From the NCBI GenBank assembly GCA_900315095.1, contig OMXS01000012.1, positions 1 through 64,000 of the forward strand: a DNA stretch of 64,000 nucleotides. The letters are read 5' to 3'. Positions 18,138 through 27,561 of this stretch are shown in pieces. Source of the stretch: an uncultured Prevotellaceae bacterium (GTDB taxonomy: Bacteria; Bacteroidota; Bacteroidia; Bacteroidales; Bacteroidaceae). The translations under genes were made by a program, and so were the position numbers. Under the pieces are notes generated by a model. The model ran no database searches and was not told where the DNA came from. It saw only the letters and a program-made list of their open reading frames with translations. Position 1 is the first letter of the stretch, and every line of letters starts with the position of its first letter.

Positions 18138-19426
18138 TATCCTTTCTTTCTCAGATTGCTGTCGGTTGTCTTGTCACTTTCCTCCTTGATGGTGTAAGAG
18201 CCAAATTCGCTCTTCTCCAGCACCAAGTAGGCTTCATAGTCGGTCTGTCTGCCGTCGATGGTGACGCGCTTCAGATAGTCGCAACGGATGCTCTTGTCGT
18301 CCAGTTTTGTCACTTTGGGGTAGATGCTCAACTGTTCGTAGTCGGCGAACTTCTTTCTTTGGTCGCCAATCGACTTCAGTGCCTTTTCCTTGCTCATCGG
18401 CGAACCGAATATCTTCACCTGGTCGCTGTAGAAGATGTCCAGATTTTCAAAGTCTTCCTTGTTCATGTTGTTGTCCAACTCGCTCAAGAAGTCCTGCATC
18501 TTGCCAGCCACAACGCCATCCTGCTTTCTTGCCTTGGGCTTGCCGCCGCCCAGTCCGAGGTATTGCTTAGCCTCGTCGGTGAGCAAGTTCAGCATGTCCT
18601 TGTATGCAATGGCGCAGTAGGGGAAACTGCCGTTCTCCTCATAATAGTGCGGTTCAACGATGGTATAGTCGCTATAGTCGAAGCGGACGCTGTCCTGCAT
18701 GAACAGAGGTGCCTTGGGCATGGGAATGCCGTTGCCGTAAAGGTCGGCTCCCTCGGCACCATATTTCGCTATGAGAGCCTTGTCGATGAGTTCCTTCACA
18801 GCATTCTTCGACGTGAACATCTCCCAACCCAGCGCGCTGCCGTCAATCTTGCTGAACGTGCAGTCCTTGATTGAGGCGTTTGAGGTGGCATTGCCCACAT
18901 GGAATCCTGACCATTGATAGGTGTACGAAACGATATACTTGCCGTCGTACTCCTTAACTATCTTAATGTCATCGTACCACTCGAAACTTTCCTCGTCACC
19001 CTTCGCGTTTTTGTCTTCGCTCATTTCGGCGACGTATTTCTTTATGTCTTCCGTAGAGTTTCCTTCCTCGAACTCCTTCGCATATTGCTCAAACAGAGCG
19101 TTACCGTCGGTTAAATCGCCTGTATATCCGCTGCCAACAGAGTATCCGGCAATCCATCTTGTCACCGCCTGTGCCACAACGCTGTTGCCCACAGGATAGT
19201 CGGCCTTCACAATGACACCAGAACTGTAGCCGTTAGACTCGCCACATTTCTTCACAATAGACAACTGCTTCGTTTCAAAAGCCTTGTCTGTGCCGTCGGC
19301 ATCAGCGTTTGCTTCTGCGTTCTCTGAACTGAAGAGTCCGGACACCTTAGTCTTCAACTCCGTGCAACTTATGCAAGAGCAACCCAGCGAAAGTGCTAAT
19401 GCATAAACAAACAATCCCTTTCTCAT
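18137..19426 (-). CDS. DUF3298/RsiV-like lipoprotein
   Basis: A 429-residue protein with a lipoprotein signal (LSLGC, Cys about 16), so probably anchored in a membrane and facing the periplasm. The middle part (about 70-290) resembles the DUF3298/DUF4163 pair: an antiparallel beta/alpha unit with a 'YGAEGADLYGNGIPMPKAPL' type loop before the last helix. A C-terminal 110-residue part resembles a SnoaL/NTF2-like or similar fold, but I am not sure. It is the first gene of the five-gene acetylation operon and has a near-perfect promoter. A ligand-binding or peptidoglycan-related role is known for relatives, and its role here is unknown. Confidence 0.75.
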   Translation of the reverse strand: MRKGLFVYALALSLGCSCISCTELKTKVSGLFSSENAEANADADGTDKAFETKQLSIVKKCGESNGYSSGVIVKADYPVGNSVVAQAVTRWIAGYSVGSGYTGDLTDGNALFEQYAKEFEEGNSTEDIKKYVAEMSEDKNAKGDEESFEWYDDIKIVKEYDGKYIVSYTYQWSGFHVGNATSNASIKDCTFSKIDGSALGWEMFTSKNAVKELIDKALIAKYGAEGADLYGNGIPMPKAPLFMQDSVRFDYSDYTIVEPHYYEENGSFPYCAIAYKDMLNLLTDEAKQYLGLGGGKPKARKQDGVVAGKMQDFLSELDNNMNKEDFENLDIFYSDQVKIFGSPMSKEKALKSIGDQRKKFADYEQLSIYPKVTKLDDKSIRCDYLKRVTIDGRQTDYEAYLVLEKSEFGSYTIKEESDKTTDSNLRKKG

Positions 19427-19457
19427 AAGTCAAAATCATTGGTGTTGTTACAATTTG

Positions 19458-19488
19458 CAAAGGTACTAATTTATTCCGACACCACAAA
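19458..19488 (-). promoter_or_regulatory. Promoter of the acetylation operon
   Basis: On the minus strand TTTG (19488-19485) and TACCTTTG (19465-19458) are 19 bp apart, matching the Bacteroidales promoter. The start of transcription would be about 25 bp before the DUF3298 start codon. Confidence 0.8.
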
Positions 19489-19576
19489 ACTTGCCCCCGC
19501 CTTTAACCTTTTGTAGCACTAAAAACGCTCACTTTCTCTCCCGCTTGTGACCATTCAAATGTCAACAGTATATAAG

Positions 19577-19693
19577 TGAGGTTGTCAGGAGGCACATCTG
19601 AGGTTGTCAGATATATACAAGTGAGATGCTCAGATGTATACAAGTGAGGTTGTCAGGAGGCACAAGTGATGAGACAAAGTTAATAACATAGTC
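19577..19693. repeat. 22-23-bp periodic intergenic array (array 3)
   Basis: Five units begin TGAG/TGAT at 19577, 19599, 19622, 19645 and 19667. The fullest unit reads GTGAGGTTGTCAGGAGGCAC. The array runs into ACAAAGTTAATAACATAGTC (19674-19693), which is identical to 2763-2782 in array 1. The reverse complement of the GTCAGGAGGCAC word recurs in array 4. Confidence 0.75.
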
Positions 19694-19914
19694 TTGCCAC
19701 TAGATACTTCTTGCACAATCGTTTGTTATAGGACAAATAACTACCGCAATCATTAGGTAGGAAGAGAAACCGCGAACTGTCGCTAAAATTCATATAATTC
19801 ATGTCCTTCTCCATTAGAATACTTTCTGATAAATGTTATTTTACTCGATTTTGTAAAGAATTAGTAATAAATCAAACGATTTCTTCTTAATTTGTGCAAA
19901 AATAATAATAAATA

Positions 19915-19945
19915 TTCGTGGAATTAAGAATTTTTAGTAACTTTG
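19915..19945 (+). promoter_or_regulatory. Promoter of the 20019 secreted-protein unit
   Basis: TAACTTTG at 19938-19945 fits the -7 element, and TTCG at 19915-19918 is a one-mismatch -33 with 19-bp spacing. The leader would be about 65 nt. Confidence 0.6.
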
Positions 19946-20018
19946 CATCGATAATGCGCATAAGTGCGTGTTTGTTAAGTAAGGTGTGTTGAAAGTCAAC
20001 TATTTCCTATAAGCTTAT

Positions 20019-22592
20019 ATGATAAGAATTATGATGATGGATAATTATTCAGAAAACAAGACCAACCAAGCAATATTTGGGGTGACAAAATCAATAAGCC
20101 AGTTCTTATTTAAACTGACAGCGATACCCTTGAGCGTAATCCTTATGCTCATGCTGTCGCCTGTTGTTTGTACTTCTGCCTTTGCTCAAGGCGAGGAACA
20201 GCAGGAGGATACGCATGCCCATGCCTCAAGTTTCAAGTGGAAAGGAATCAATAAGGATGATGTGATTGGTAATAGCCAATATGATCCCCTGCCTGGTACT
20301 TTTACCAATCCTATAGATAATTATCCTTTTGAAAGAGGTAAAACCATCTTTCTGTATAACGTTGGTACAGGAAGATTTATCATCGAGGGTGGTAACTATG
20401 GAATGGAGGGTAGGCTATTTCATGAAACTTTTGGACGCCCTTTATATTTATTCTCAGATGGATACATATTAAGTGGTGTTAGAGAAAATACGAATAAAAT
20501 TATATTCGGCTGTAACGTCCCAGGACCGTTCCATGATAAAGGATGGGGTCTTTGGGATCAATACAGCTTCACAATTATGATGGATGCTGATAAATCCAAA
20601 CGTACGAAAGGATGGTTGTTTGAACGAGTGGAAACTGATCCCAACGCAGACACATATACTTACTACATGTATGAAGATAGATACGGAAAACAATATTATC
20701 TCGGTGCTGCATACGGAGAATGTCATGCTTCTGCTTGGAAAGGCGATGGAAAACTTGTACATATGGATGATGACCGCGCAACATGGACAAGCTATGACCC
20801 GCGTGGCAAACAAGATAAGTATGAGGTAAATGGCGACATGGTTACCTTGGATGAGCTTTACCAATGGCGTTTAGTGGACGAGGATGAATTCAGAAGAATG
20901 CTTAAATATGAGGATATCGGACTTAATCCCAGTGTTTCCATATTTATTACCGACCGTGATTTCACGCGTAATTCACAGGTCTTCAATAACTCATGGTTGG
21001 TAGAAGAAAAAGCTAGCGCTGATTATTCTGTAAAGCATCGTTTAGGATATACTTATGGTTCATCAGATAATAGTAATGGTAAAACAAAACAAAAACTGTA
21101 CAATAACAATGAAGCATGGAACAAACCTATAAGACTGAAACATGTCTTTGATGGTGAGCATCTGTCTGACGGCACCGAAAAGGCTCGATATGGATGGAAG
21201 AATGCCAAATTTGGTTTTCTTACCTTCGAGGGTGTAGGACGCACATATACTGAGGTGGAAGTGCCTGAACCAGGATGGTATCTTGTTCAATGTTACGGAT
21301 TCGTGCAAAGTGAAGTGGGGCATAATGCTTATATCTTTGCCAGAGTAAAGGGTAGTAACGAGACATCCTCGACTGGAGGTGAGGCGAAAACCAACCTCAA
21401 AACGGTGGATGCAGGAACATACATTGACAAGAATAAAAAAGACAGTTGTCTTAATGTGGGCAAGGAACTTACATATAACGGTGAGAACTATAAGAACACC
21501 GTTTGGATATGTGTGACGGAAGACCAGTTTTATTCAGGCGTTAAAACGTTGCAGATAGGTGTTGGCAAGGACGAGGCAACACAAAGTACAGTTACAAGTA
21601 ATGGTGGAAATAACTACTATTACGATACCGATTGGGTATGTGTTGACGACTTCCGTATGTCGTATCTTGGACTTCGCCCCGCATTCTTCTACGAAGATGA
21701 GGAGAGTCTTGACTACCTGAAACCAAGTGAAAACAAACAGTATCTTGGAGCTTCACCCACAGGACAGTATGGTGGCGCGATATGTATTGAGCGTTCGTTG
21801 AAGACCGACCAGTGGAACTCATTCTCTTTCCCAATGCCGCTTACAGGAGAGCAGATTCGCAATGCATTTGGTGAAGATGCAAAGCTGGCTAAGATTCATA
21901 GCGTAGGAAAGATGTCGCAGAATCCGGATGTCCTTGACTTCCAGTTAGTGTCTCTGCGTACAACTGACGATGTGGTGAAACCAGGGAACTTCTATCTCTT
22001 GAAACCTACAAAGTCGCCAGCATTTGGAGTTGACCCGAAAGGAAATGAGAAAGAATACTACGAGCTGGGACGCAAATTCTTCTCAATAAATGATGAGCCT
22101 GATACTTATACACATGACCGCTTGGTAGTCGCAACGAAGATGTTGGACACTCTTAAAATAGCGTCACTCGACGGAAAACATGACGGAAAAGCTGGAGTTA
22201 ACTATGTACAGACTCCTGGATATGCTAACTTCCGTGTTAGTGGCGGAATTTGCACTAATCCTGAAATGGCGGAGGGAATATATGCTCCTAAGGGTTCGTA
22301 TGTGGTGAGCAAAAACACTATCGTGCATTTGAACAAGGACACCCCCCTTAAAGGCTTCCGTGGTTGGATAAACCTTTCTGAGGCTGTTGACTCCGATTCG
22401 AAGGAATACAACGTGTTTGGTATGTTCGAGGAAGAGCCAGGAGGTGGAAGCACCTCAGGTCTGCCAAGAATAGTGCTGTTTGGTGAGGACGAGGCCGTTT
22501 ACGACATTAGCGGACGCAAGGTGGGAACACTGGGCGACCAGCTGAAGAAGGGGCTGTATATTGTAAAAGGAAAGAAATATTTGGTGAAATAG
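20019..22592 (+). CDS. Large secreted protein with Bacteroidales C-terminal tail
   Basis: An 857-residue exported protein. The signal sequence is unusually long: the hydrophobic stretch is near residues 33-52 and ends SAFAQ, so one of the later ATGs (20031-20037) may be the true start. The body is rich in aromatic, Asp and Gly residues with beta-sandwich character and no catalytic motif that I recognise. The C-terminus reads VYDISGRKVGTL then KKGLYIVKGKKYLVK, a tail seen on many exported Prevotella proteins and reminiscent of type IX secretion (Por) tails. A 63-aa acidic protein begins 10 bp after the stop. The same pairing recurs twice at 49-58 kb. Function unknown. Confidence 0.8.
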   Translation: MIRIMMMDNYSENKTNQAIFGVTKSISQFLFKLTAIPLSVILMLMLSPVVCTSAFAQGEEQQEDTHAHASSFKWKGINKDDVIGNSQYDPLPGTFTNPIDNYPFERGKTIFLYNVGTGRFIIEGGNYGMEGRLFHETFGRPLYLFSDGYILSGVRENTNKIIFGCNVPGPFHDKGWGLWDQYSFTIMMDADKSKRTKGWLFERVETDPNADTYTYYMYEDRYGKQYYLGAAYGECHASAWKGDGKLVHMDDDRATWTSYDPRGKQDKYEVNGDMVTLDELYQWRLVDEDEFRRMLKYEDIGLNPSVSIFITDRDFTRNSQVFNNSWLVEEKASADYSVKHRLGYTYGSSDNSNGKTKQKLYNNNEAWNKPIRLKHVFDGEHLSDGTEKARYGWKNAKFGFLTFEGVGRTYTEVEVPEPGWYLVQCYGFVQSEVGHNAYIFARVKGSNETSSTGGEAKTNLKTVDAGTYIDKNKKDSCLNVGKELTYNGENYKNTVWICVTEDQFYSGVKTLQIGVGKDEATQSTVTSNGGNNYYYDTDWVCVDDFRMSYLGLRPAFFYEDEESLDYLKPSENKQYLGASPTGQYGGAICIERSLKTDQWNSFSFPMPLTGEQIRNAFGEDAKLAKIHSVGKMSQNPDVLDFQLVSLRTTDDVVKPGNFYLLKPTKSPAFGVDPKGNEKEYYELGRKFFSINDEPDTYTHDRLVVATKMLDTLKIASLDGKHDGKAGVNYVQTPGYANFRVSGGICTNPEMAEGIYAPKGSYVVSKNTIVHLNKDTPLKGFRGWINLSEAVDSDSKEYNVFGMFEEEPGGGSTSGLPRIVLFGEDEAVYDISGRKVGTLGDQLKKGLYIVKGKKYLVK

Positions 22593-22602
22593 TATCTACG
22601 TC

Positions 22603-22794
22603 ATGAAGAAAAAAGAATATCTGCAACCGCAAGTGCAACTTCTCGTTGGTGGACTTCACACAACGCTAATGGTAACTAGTTATGCCATCGGTAGTGAGGG
22701 GGGGGATCCTAGCGACCATTTTAAGATAGAGGATGATTGGACAGAACCAGGCGGAACTGGAGACGATGAAGGTGATTTCATAGACGTCGACTAA
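22603..22794 (+). CDS. Small acidic protein paired with the upstream secreted protein
   Basis: A 63-residue protein with no signal peptide. It begins MKKKEYLQPQVQLLVGG, continues with a hydrophobic stretch (LHTTLMVTSYAIG), and ends in an Asp/Glu/Gly-rich tail. Its pattern (MKK, an aromatic, Pro near residue 9, V-rich strand, Gly-rich middle, acidic C-terminus) resembles the 66-aa proteins at 49364 and 55148, although direct identity is low. All three sit 9-10 bp downstream of a large secreted protein. It is followed by a terminator, closing a two-gene unit. Function unknown; it could be a secretion partner, inhibitor or peptide precursor. Confidence 0.7.
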   Translation: MKKKEYLQPQVQLLVGGLHTTLMVTSYAIGSEGGDPSDHFKIEDDWTEPGGTGDDEGDFIDVD

Positions 22795-22833
22795 GCAGGT
22801 TGCTGTAGGATATCCCGTATCAAAGGGATAAAG

Positions 22834-22868
22834 AAAACGCCCAAGGTCAGTTGACTTTGGGCGCTTTT
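22834..22868. terminator. Bidirectional terminator between the 22603 gene and fadL-like gene
   Basis: CGCCCAAGGTC (22838-22848) pairs with GACTTTGGGCG (22853-22863) around AGTT. A-rich and T-rich flanks are present on both sides, suiting the convergent genes. Confidence 0.82.
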
Positions 22869-22907
22869 ATGTTTTAAAAGTTTACGCTTGGTGTGTAGGC
22901 GTTTCCT

Positions 22908-24254
22908 TTAGAACTTATAGTCGAAGCCAATGCCGAGAACGCCGTTGGTGCGTGAGAATACATCGGTACCCGCCATTGTGGTGTTGCAATAACCAGGGTT
23001 GCCTGCTGGCACTTCCTTCTTATAATCGCTGTACATCGTCCAGAAATAACCTACGTTGAGGCGCAGATGCTCGTTGATGTTGGCAGCGCCGCCGAGACCG
23101 ACAGAATAACTGTCGCATGCGAATGAGGTGTGTGTCTGGTAGTCGTCGCTAAGTCCGTAGTCGGTGCGTTGTGCTCCTGCGCTCACGGTGAATATCTTGT
23201 TGATGTCGTATTCCGCTCCGATGAGGAACTCGTGAGTGCCGCGTTCCAGAGTCTTCTGACGGTCGTTAGCCATCTTTGCATTCTTGTCGTCAAAGAAATG
23301 ATATTCTGCTGTTGCGCGGAACTTGTCGGTGAAGTCGTAACCGACGGCAACCATCAGCATTGAAGGCATGTCGTAGCGTGTGCGTGCTCCGTCTTGGTAA
23401 GCGCTGAGCATCGGAGCCAACGCACTCATGTCAACATTTGGCACAGCCACGTTGGCACTTAGTTCGTTAGTCTTGTTCTTGGTGTTTATCTTTGTGCGGA
23501 ACTCATACTTGGCAGCCACCGTCAGACGGTCCATGTGGAAGTCAAGGCCGATGATAGGGCTGAATCCCCATGCTGTCTGGTCACAGTCGAGTTGTACGTT
23601 AAGCAGTTCCGTGCCTACTTGGTTCACGTTTGTGATGATGTGGCCGCGATAATACCCGTCGTAGTAAACCGCGCGAAGTCCCACGGATGCAGCGAGATAG
23701 TCGGTAATCTTGTGTGTCACGCTGACCTGACCGCCATATACGTATTGCTTTCCTTTCATCTTGGCGTCTATGGTGTATTTGTCCGGGGTCATGGTGCCGC
23801 CTGAATAGCTGTATAGCAAAGCCATGAGCGGGGCTGTGAACATAGGCACTCCCTCATCGTATTTAACGAATCCTCCGCTGCCTACGATGCCGAGCATAGC
23901 CGATACAGCCCATTTGCCTTTCTTGTAAGCCGCGAAAATGCCTGGCACGAAAGGTGCCGAAGCCTTTCCCTTGTATTTATGTGTGTGGTTCTCGTCGATG
24001 AACATCGGGAATGTGGTTGTGATGTCGCGGTTCTGGTGAGGAATCTGCCAGTTAAACGAGAACTGCCATCCCTCTCGTGTCCATACCATTCCGGCAGGGT
24101 TGCTGTAGGCACCGTCAATCTCGAAGGTTGTTCCTCGTGCCATCATACGGTCGAAAGCGATGTGGTAGTTGGTGTTGGTCATCAGTCCTCCTGCCGTTGC
24201 AGGTACTATCATTACTGCCATTAAGACACAGATAAAAATAAGTTTACGTTTCAT
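22908..24254 (-). CDS. FadL/OmpP1-family outer-membrane transporter
   Basis: A 448-residue outer-membrane beta-barrel with a signal peptide ending ATAGG. The early block 'AYSNPAGMVWTREGWQFSF' is the NPAG signature of FadL/TodX porins, and the C-terminus ends in an aromatic residue (GIGFDYKF), as barrel proteins do. By family it lets long-chain fatty acids or other hydrophobic compounds cross the outer membrane; the substrate here is not evident. It has its own promoter and is not in an operon. Confidence 0.88.
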   Translation of the reverse strand: MKRKLIFICVLMAVMIVPATAGGLMTNTNYHIAFDRMMARGTTFEIDGAYSNPAGMVWTREGWQFSFNWQIPHQNRDITTTFPMFIDENHTHKYKGKASAPFVPGIFAAYKKGKWAVSAMLGIVGSGGFVKYDEGVPMFTAPLMALLYSYSGGTMTPDKYTIDAKMKGKQYVYGGQVSVTHKITDYLAASVGLRAVYYDGYYRGHIITNVNQVGTELLNVQLDCDQTAWGFSPIIGLDFHMDRLTVAAKYEFRTKINTKNKTNELSANVAVPNVDMSALAPMLSAYQDGARTRYDMPSMLMVAVGYDFTDKFRATAEYHFFDDKNAKMANDRQKTLERGTHEFLIGAEYDINKIFTVSAGAQRTDYGLSDDYQTHTSFACDSYSVGLGGAANINEHLRLNVGYFWTMYSDYKKEVPAGNPGYCNTTMAGTDVFSRTNGVLGIGFDYKF

Positions 24255-24283
24255 ATAATTCGCCTTTTGTTCTTAAATTGATG

Positions 24284-24315
24284 CAAAAATACGAATAATT
24301 GAACACTTATCCAAA
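24284..24315 (-). promoter_or_regulatory. Promoter of the FadL-like gene
   Basis: On the minus strand TTTG (24315-24312) and TATTTTTG (24291-24284) are 20 bp apart. Confidence 0.75.
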
Positions 24316-24403
24316 TGTTTGACAATATATTTGTAAACAGGTGGGAAATAATGCAACAGACAGCCAGGCCAACACATGTTTTCTACATGGAGTATGAAAC
24401 ATG

Positions 24404-24946
24404 CTAATCTATTTCTTCCAACGCGCCTGTTTCTGAGTCGATAATGAATCCGCGAACAACGATGTCCGTTGGCACAAGCGGGTGGGTCTTGATTGTTTCT
24501 ACGGTCTTGCGGACTGATTCGGGCGTGTCTTTGAATCCCTCCAGCCAGTGGTGCAGGTTGATGCCACATTTCTGGATGGTGTCGAGAGTCTCGTCTTTTA
24601 TGCCGCGCGCAATCATTTCGTGATGGAAGTGGTCAAAGCTCATGTGGCACGCTCCACAATGCGTGTGTGCTACGACCATGATTTCCTCCACGCCCAGTTC
24701 GTAGATGGCAACAATCAGGCTACGCATGGCCGAGTCGAATGCGGAAATGACAAGTCCCCCAGCATTCTTGATAATCTTGGCGTCGCCGTTCTTCAGACCG
24801 AGAGCGGCGGGCAGCAGCTCTGTCAGTCGGGTGTCCATGCACGAAAGCACAGCCAGCTTCTTGTCTGGATACTTGTCTGTGATGTACTTCTCGTAGCTTT
24901 TTTGTTCTACGAATGTCTTGTTGTAGTCAATAATCTGGTCAATCAT
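24404..24946 (-). CDS. Beta-class carbonic anhydrase
   Basis: A 180-residue cytoplasmic zinc enzyme that interconverts CO2 and bicarbonate. Zinc ligands and the Asp-Arg dyad are in place: CMDTR (Cys36, Asp38, Arg40) and HTHCGAC (His94, Cys97). NAGG (61-64) is also typical. At this length, with a short N-terminus, it belongs to the smaller beta-CA group common in anaerobes. It has its own promoter and no operon partner. Bicarbonate supply for carboxylation would suit a succinate-forming Prevotella; that is inference. Confidence 0.93.
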   Translation of the reverse strand: MIDQIIDYNKTFVEQKSYEKYITDKYPDKKLAVLSCMDTRLTELLPAALGLKNGDAKIIKNAGGLVISAFDSAMRSLIVAIYELGVEEIMVVAHTHCGACHMSFDHFHHEMIARGIKDETLDTIQKCGINLHHWLEGFKDTPESVRKTVETIKTHPLVPTDIVVRGFIIDSETGALEEID

Positions 24947-25034
24947 ATTGTGCTTTTTTCAGTTGGATTGGTTTTGAGAAACCGAGTTTGCGTGTGGATG
25001 TTCGAGTGGTGCGGGGTGGTGTGGATTACTGATG

Positions 25035-25066
25035 CAAAGATACAAAAGAAATATCAATTCGCCAAA
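25035..25066 (-). promoter_or_regulatory. Promoter of the carbonic anhydrase gene
   Basis: On the minus strand TTTG (25066-25063) and TATCTTTG (25042-25035) are 20 bp apart. The leader is about 80 nt. Confidence 0.78.
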
Positions 25067-25308
25067 TATCAGGCATTCATAACTCACAAAAATATGCTAT
25101 TATTCCACATGCAATACGTTTAAATGTATGCAAAGATGGGACATAAGAGTGTGTCAGAGATGCTTGGTGGGGCGTCGGTTAGGCATTGTTCGCTATGTCG
25201 GATATATACTGCAGGTGTGCAGAAAGGTATATCAAACGCCGTGTGAGATGGCAGGAAACGCGGGGCGGTTCAAAAGTGAGCGCTGTCTGCAGCGAGTGTA
25301 GTCTGCGC

Positions 25309-25369
25309 GACAAAATGTCAGTGCCTGTGTCAGTCGCTTTTCCCTTTGACGTTTTGGCACACTGTTTGT
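25309..25369 (+). promoter_or_regulatory. Putative sigma-54 promoter and upstream repeats for dnaK
   Basis: TGGCAC (25355-25360), five bases, then TTGT (25366-25369) fits the -24/-12 pattern TGGCAC-N5-TTGC with one mismatch. Upstream are GACAAAATGTC (25309-25319, inverted GACA/TGTC) and a TGTCAGT direct repeat at 25316 and 25328, 12 bp apart, possible activator sites. No TAnnTTTG promoter and no CIRCE element are seen in the 497-bp spacer. The remainder (25070-25300) shows nothing I can name. Confidence 0.45.
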
Positions 25370-25443
25370 TTTCTTGGTTAGCGGATTGCGATAGTGCAAG
25401 TCCATTACATTAAAGAAATAACAAATAAAAAACAAATAAGATT

Positions 25444-27363
25444 ATGGGAAAGATTATTGGAATTGACTTAGGAACTACAAACAGCTGCGTTGCCGTTTTC
25501 GAGGGCAACGAGCCGGTAGTAATCGCTAACAGCGAGGGAAAGCGCACCACACCATCTGTGGTTGGTTTCGTACAGGGCGGCGAGCGCAAGATTGGTGACC
25601 CAGCAAAGCGTCAGGCTATCACCAACCCGAAGAACACCGTTTACTCTATCAAGCGCTTCATGGGTGAGAACTGGCAGCAGACAGAGAAGGAAATCTCTCG
25701 CGTGCCTTATACAGTAGTGAATGAGAACGGTTATCCTCGTGTTGACATCGAGGGACGTAAATACACTCCGCAGGAAATCTCGGCCATGATACTTCAGAAG
25801 ATGAAGAAGACAGCTGAGGACTATCTGGGACAGGAGGTGACCGACGCCGTGATCACCGTGCCGGCATACTTCTCCGACTCTCAGCGTCAGGCTACAAAGG
25901 AGGCAGGACAGATTGCAGGACTCAACGTGCGCCGTATCGTGAACGAGCCTACAGCCGCTGCGCTGGCTTATGGTGTTGACAAGACCAACAAGGACATGAA
26001 GATTGCGGTGTTCGACCTTGGTGGCGGTACATTCGATATCTCTATTCTTGACTTCGGCGGCGGTGTGTTCGAGGTGCTCTCTACCAATGGCGACACTCAC
26101 CTCGGTGGTGACGATTTCGACCAGGTAATCATCGACTGGCTGGTACAGGAGTTCAAGAACGACGAGGGTGCTGACCTCAAGAGCGACCCAATGGCAATGC
26201 AGCGACTGAAAGAGGCTGCAGAGAAGGCTAAAATTGAACTGTCTTCTTCTACTAGCACCGAGATAAACCTGCCTTACATTATGCCTGTAGGCGGTGTTCC
26301 AAAGCACTTGGTGAAGACTCTTACCCGTGCTAAGTTCGAGCAGCTGGCACACTCGCTCATCCAGGCTTGTTTGGAGCCTTGCCAGAAGGCAATGAAGGAC
26401 GCAGGCCTCTCTACATCAGATATCAATGAGGTGATTCTCGTGGGCGGTTCAAGCCGTATCCCTGCAGTTCAGACACTCGTGAAGAACTACTTCGGCAAGG
26501 AGCCTTCAAAGGGTGTTAACCCCGACGAGGTGGTGGCTGTGGGTGCTGCAATCCAGGGTGCCATCCTCAATCAGGAGACAGGTCAGGACATCGTGCTCCT
26601 CGACGTTACTCCGCTTACATTGGGTATTGAGACTCTCGGCGGCGTGATGACAAAGCTCATCGAGGCAAACACCACCATTCCTTGCAAGAAAACCGAGACA
26701 TTCTCTACAGCCGTTGACAACCAGACAGCCGTGACAATACACGTGCTGCAGGGCGAGCGCCCAATGGCTTCACAGAACAAGAGCATCGGACAATTCAACC
26801 TCGACGGTATCGCACCGGCTCGCCGTGGTGTTCCACAGATTGAGGTAAGCTTCGACATCGATGCTAACGGTATCCTCAACGTATCTGCAAAGGACAAGGC
26901 AACAGGCAAGGAGCAGAAGATCCGCATCGAGGCAAGCAGCGGCCTGAGCCAGGAGGAGATAGACCGCATGAAGGCAGAGGCAGAGGCTAATGCTGAGGCT
27001 GACAAGAAGGAGCGCGAGAAGATTGACAAGATGAATCAGGCAGACTCTATGATTTTCACCACCGAGAATTTCCTCAACGAGAATGGTGACAAGCTCGGCG
27101 ACGAGAAGGCTAACGTAGAGGCAGCAGTTCAGAAACTGAAGGACGCTCACAAGAGCGGCGACGTGGCAGCTATCGACACCGCCATGAACGAACTGAACCA
27201 GGTTATGCAGGCAGCCAGCGCCAAAATGTACAGCCAGGCAGGCGGTGCACAGCCAGGTACTGGTGCCGGATTCCAGGGTGGCCAGCAGGCAGGTGGTCAG
27301 CAGTCACAAGGCGGTAACTCAGACGACACCATCCAAGACGCCGACTTCGAGGAGGTGAAGTAA
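25444..27363 (+). CDS. dnaK: Chaperone DnaK (Hsp70)
   Basis: A 639-residue ATP-dependent chaperone of full length. The N-terminal ATPase domain starts [17 protein letters not shown] and contains the phosphate-2 motif [11 protein letters not shown] (near 196). The substrate-binding domain starts near 390. The tail is Gly/Gln-rich and ends DADFEEVK, matching the EEVD-like acidic end of bacterial DnaK. No grpE or dnaJ follows, and a strong terminator closes the gene, so it is monocistronic. Its promoter appears to be of the sigma-54 type rather than the housekeeping type. Confidence 0.98.
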   Translation: MGKIIGIDLGTTNSCVAVFEGNEPVVIANSEGKRTTPSVVGFVQGGERKIGDPAKRQAITNPKNTVYSIKRFMGENWQQTEKEISRVPYTVVNENGYPRVDIEGRKYTPQEISAMILQKMKKTAEDYLGQEVTDAVITVPAYFSDSQRQATKEAGQIAGLNVRRIVNEPTAAALAYGVDKTNKDMKIAVFDLGGGTFDISILDFGGGVFEVLSTNGDTHLGGDDFDQVIIDWLVQEFKNDEGADLKSDPMAMQRLKEAAEKAKIELSSSTSTEINLPYIMPVGGVPKHLVKTLTRAKFEQLAHSLIQACLEPCQKAMKDAGLSTSDINEVILVGGSSRIPAVQTLVKNYFGKEPSKGVNPDEVVAVGAAIQGAILNQETGQDIVLLDVTPLTLGIETLGGVMTKLIEANTTIPCKKTETFSTAVDNQTAVTIHVLQGERPMASQNKSIGQFNLDGIAPARRGVPQIEVSFDIDANGILNVSAKDKATGKEQKIRIEASSGLSQEEIDRMKAEAEANAEADKKEREKIDKMNQADSMIFTTENFLNENGDKLGDEKANVEAAVQKLKDAHKSGDVAAIDTAMNELNQVMQAASAKMYSQAGGAQPGTGAGFQGGQQAGGQQSQGGNSDDTIQDADFEEVK

Positions 27364-27394
27364 TTTGCGATAAGCAACGAAATATCAATAAGTT

Positions 27395-27432
27395 AAAATT
27401 AGCGCACAACCTATTGGCTGTGCGCTAATTTT
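27395..27432 (+). terminator. Terminator after dnaK
   Basis: A perfect 14-bp stem, AAAATTAGCGCACA (27395-27408) with TGTGCGCTAATTTT (27419-27432), around a 10-nt loop. It marks the left edge of the defence island. Confidence 0.9.
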
Positions 27433-27525
27433 GTCTATGCAGCGCTTAAAAACTGTCAATATTACAAGTTCTTAGCCTTATCTAAAACAAAAGTACGCGT
27501 TTTACCAAAATGAAATTGAAAAATA

Positions 27526-27557
27526 TTTGGTAGAATAAATTAAAAATACTAAATTTG
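27526..27557 (+). promoter_or_regulatory. Promoter of the type I restriction/defence operon
   Basis: TTTG at 27526-27529 and TAAATTTG at 27550-27557 are 20 bp apart. The first start codon is at 27562, so the transcript should begin at or next to the ATG (near-leaderless). No other convincing promoter is seen until the end of the operon. Confidence 0.72.
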
Positions 27558-27561
27558 CAGC

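Noticed and set aside
25100-25443. CIRCE element or HrcA site before dnaK
   Set aside because: No TTAGCACTC-N9-GAGTGCTAA-like inverted repeat is present in the spacer.
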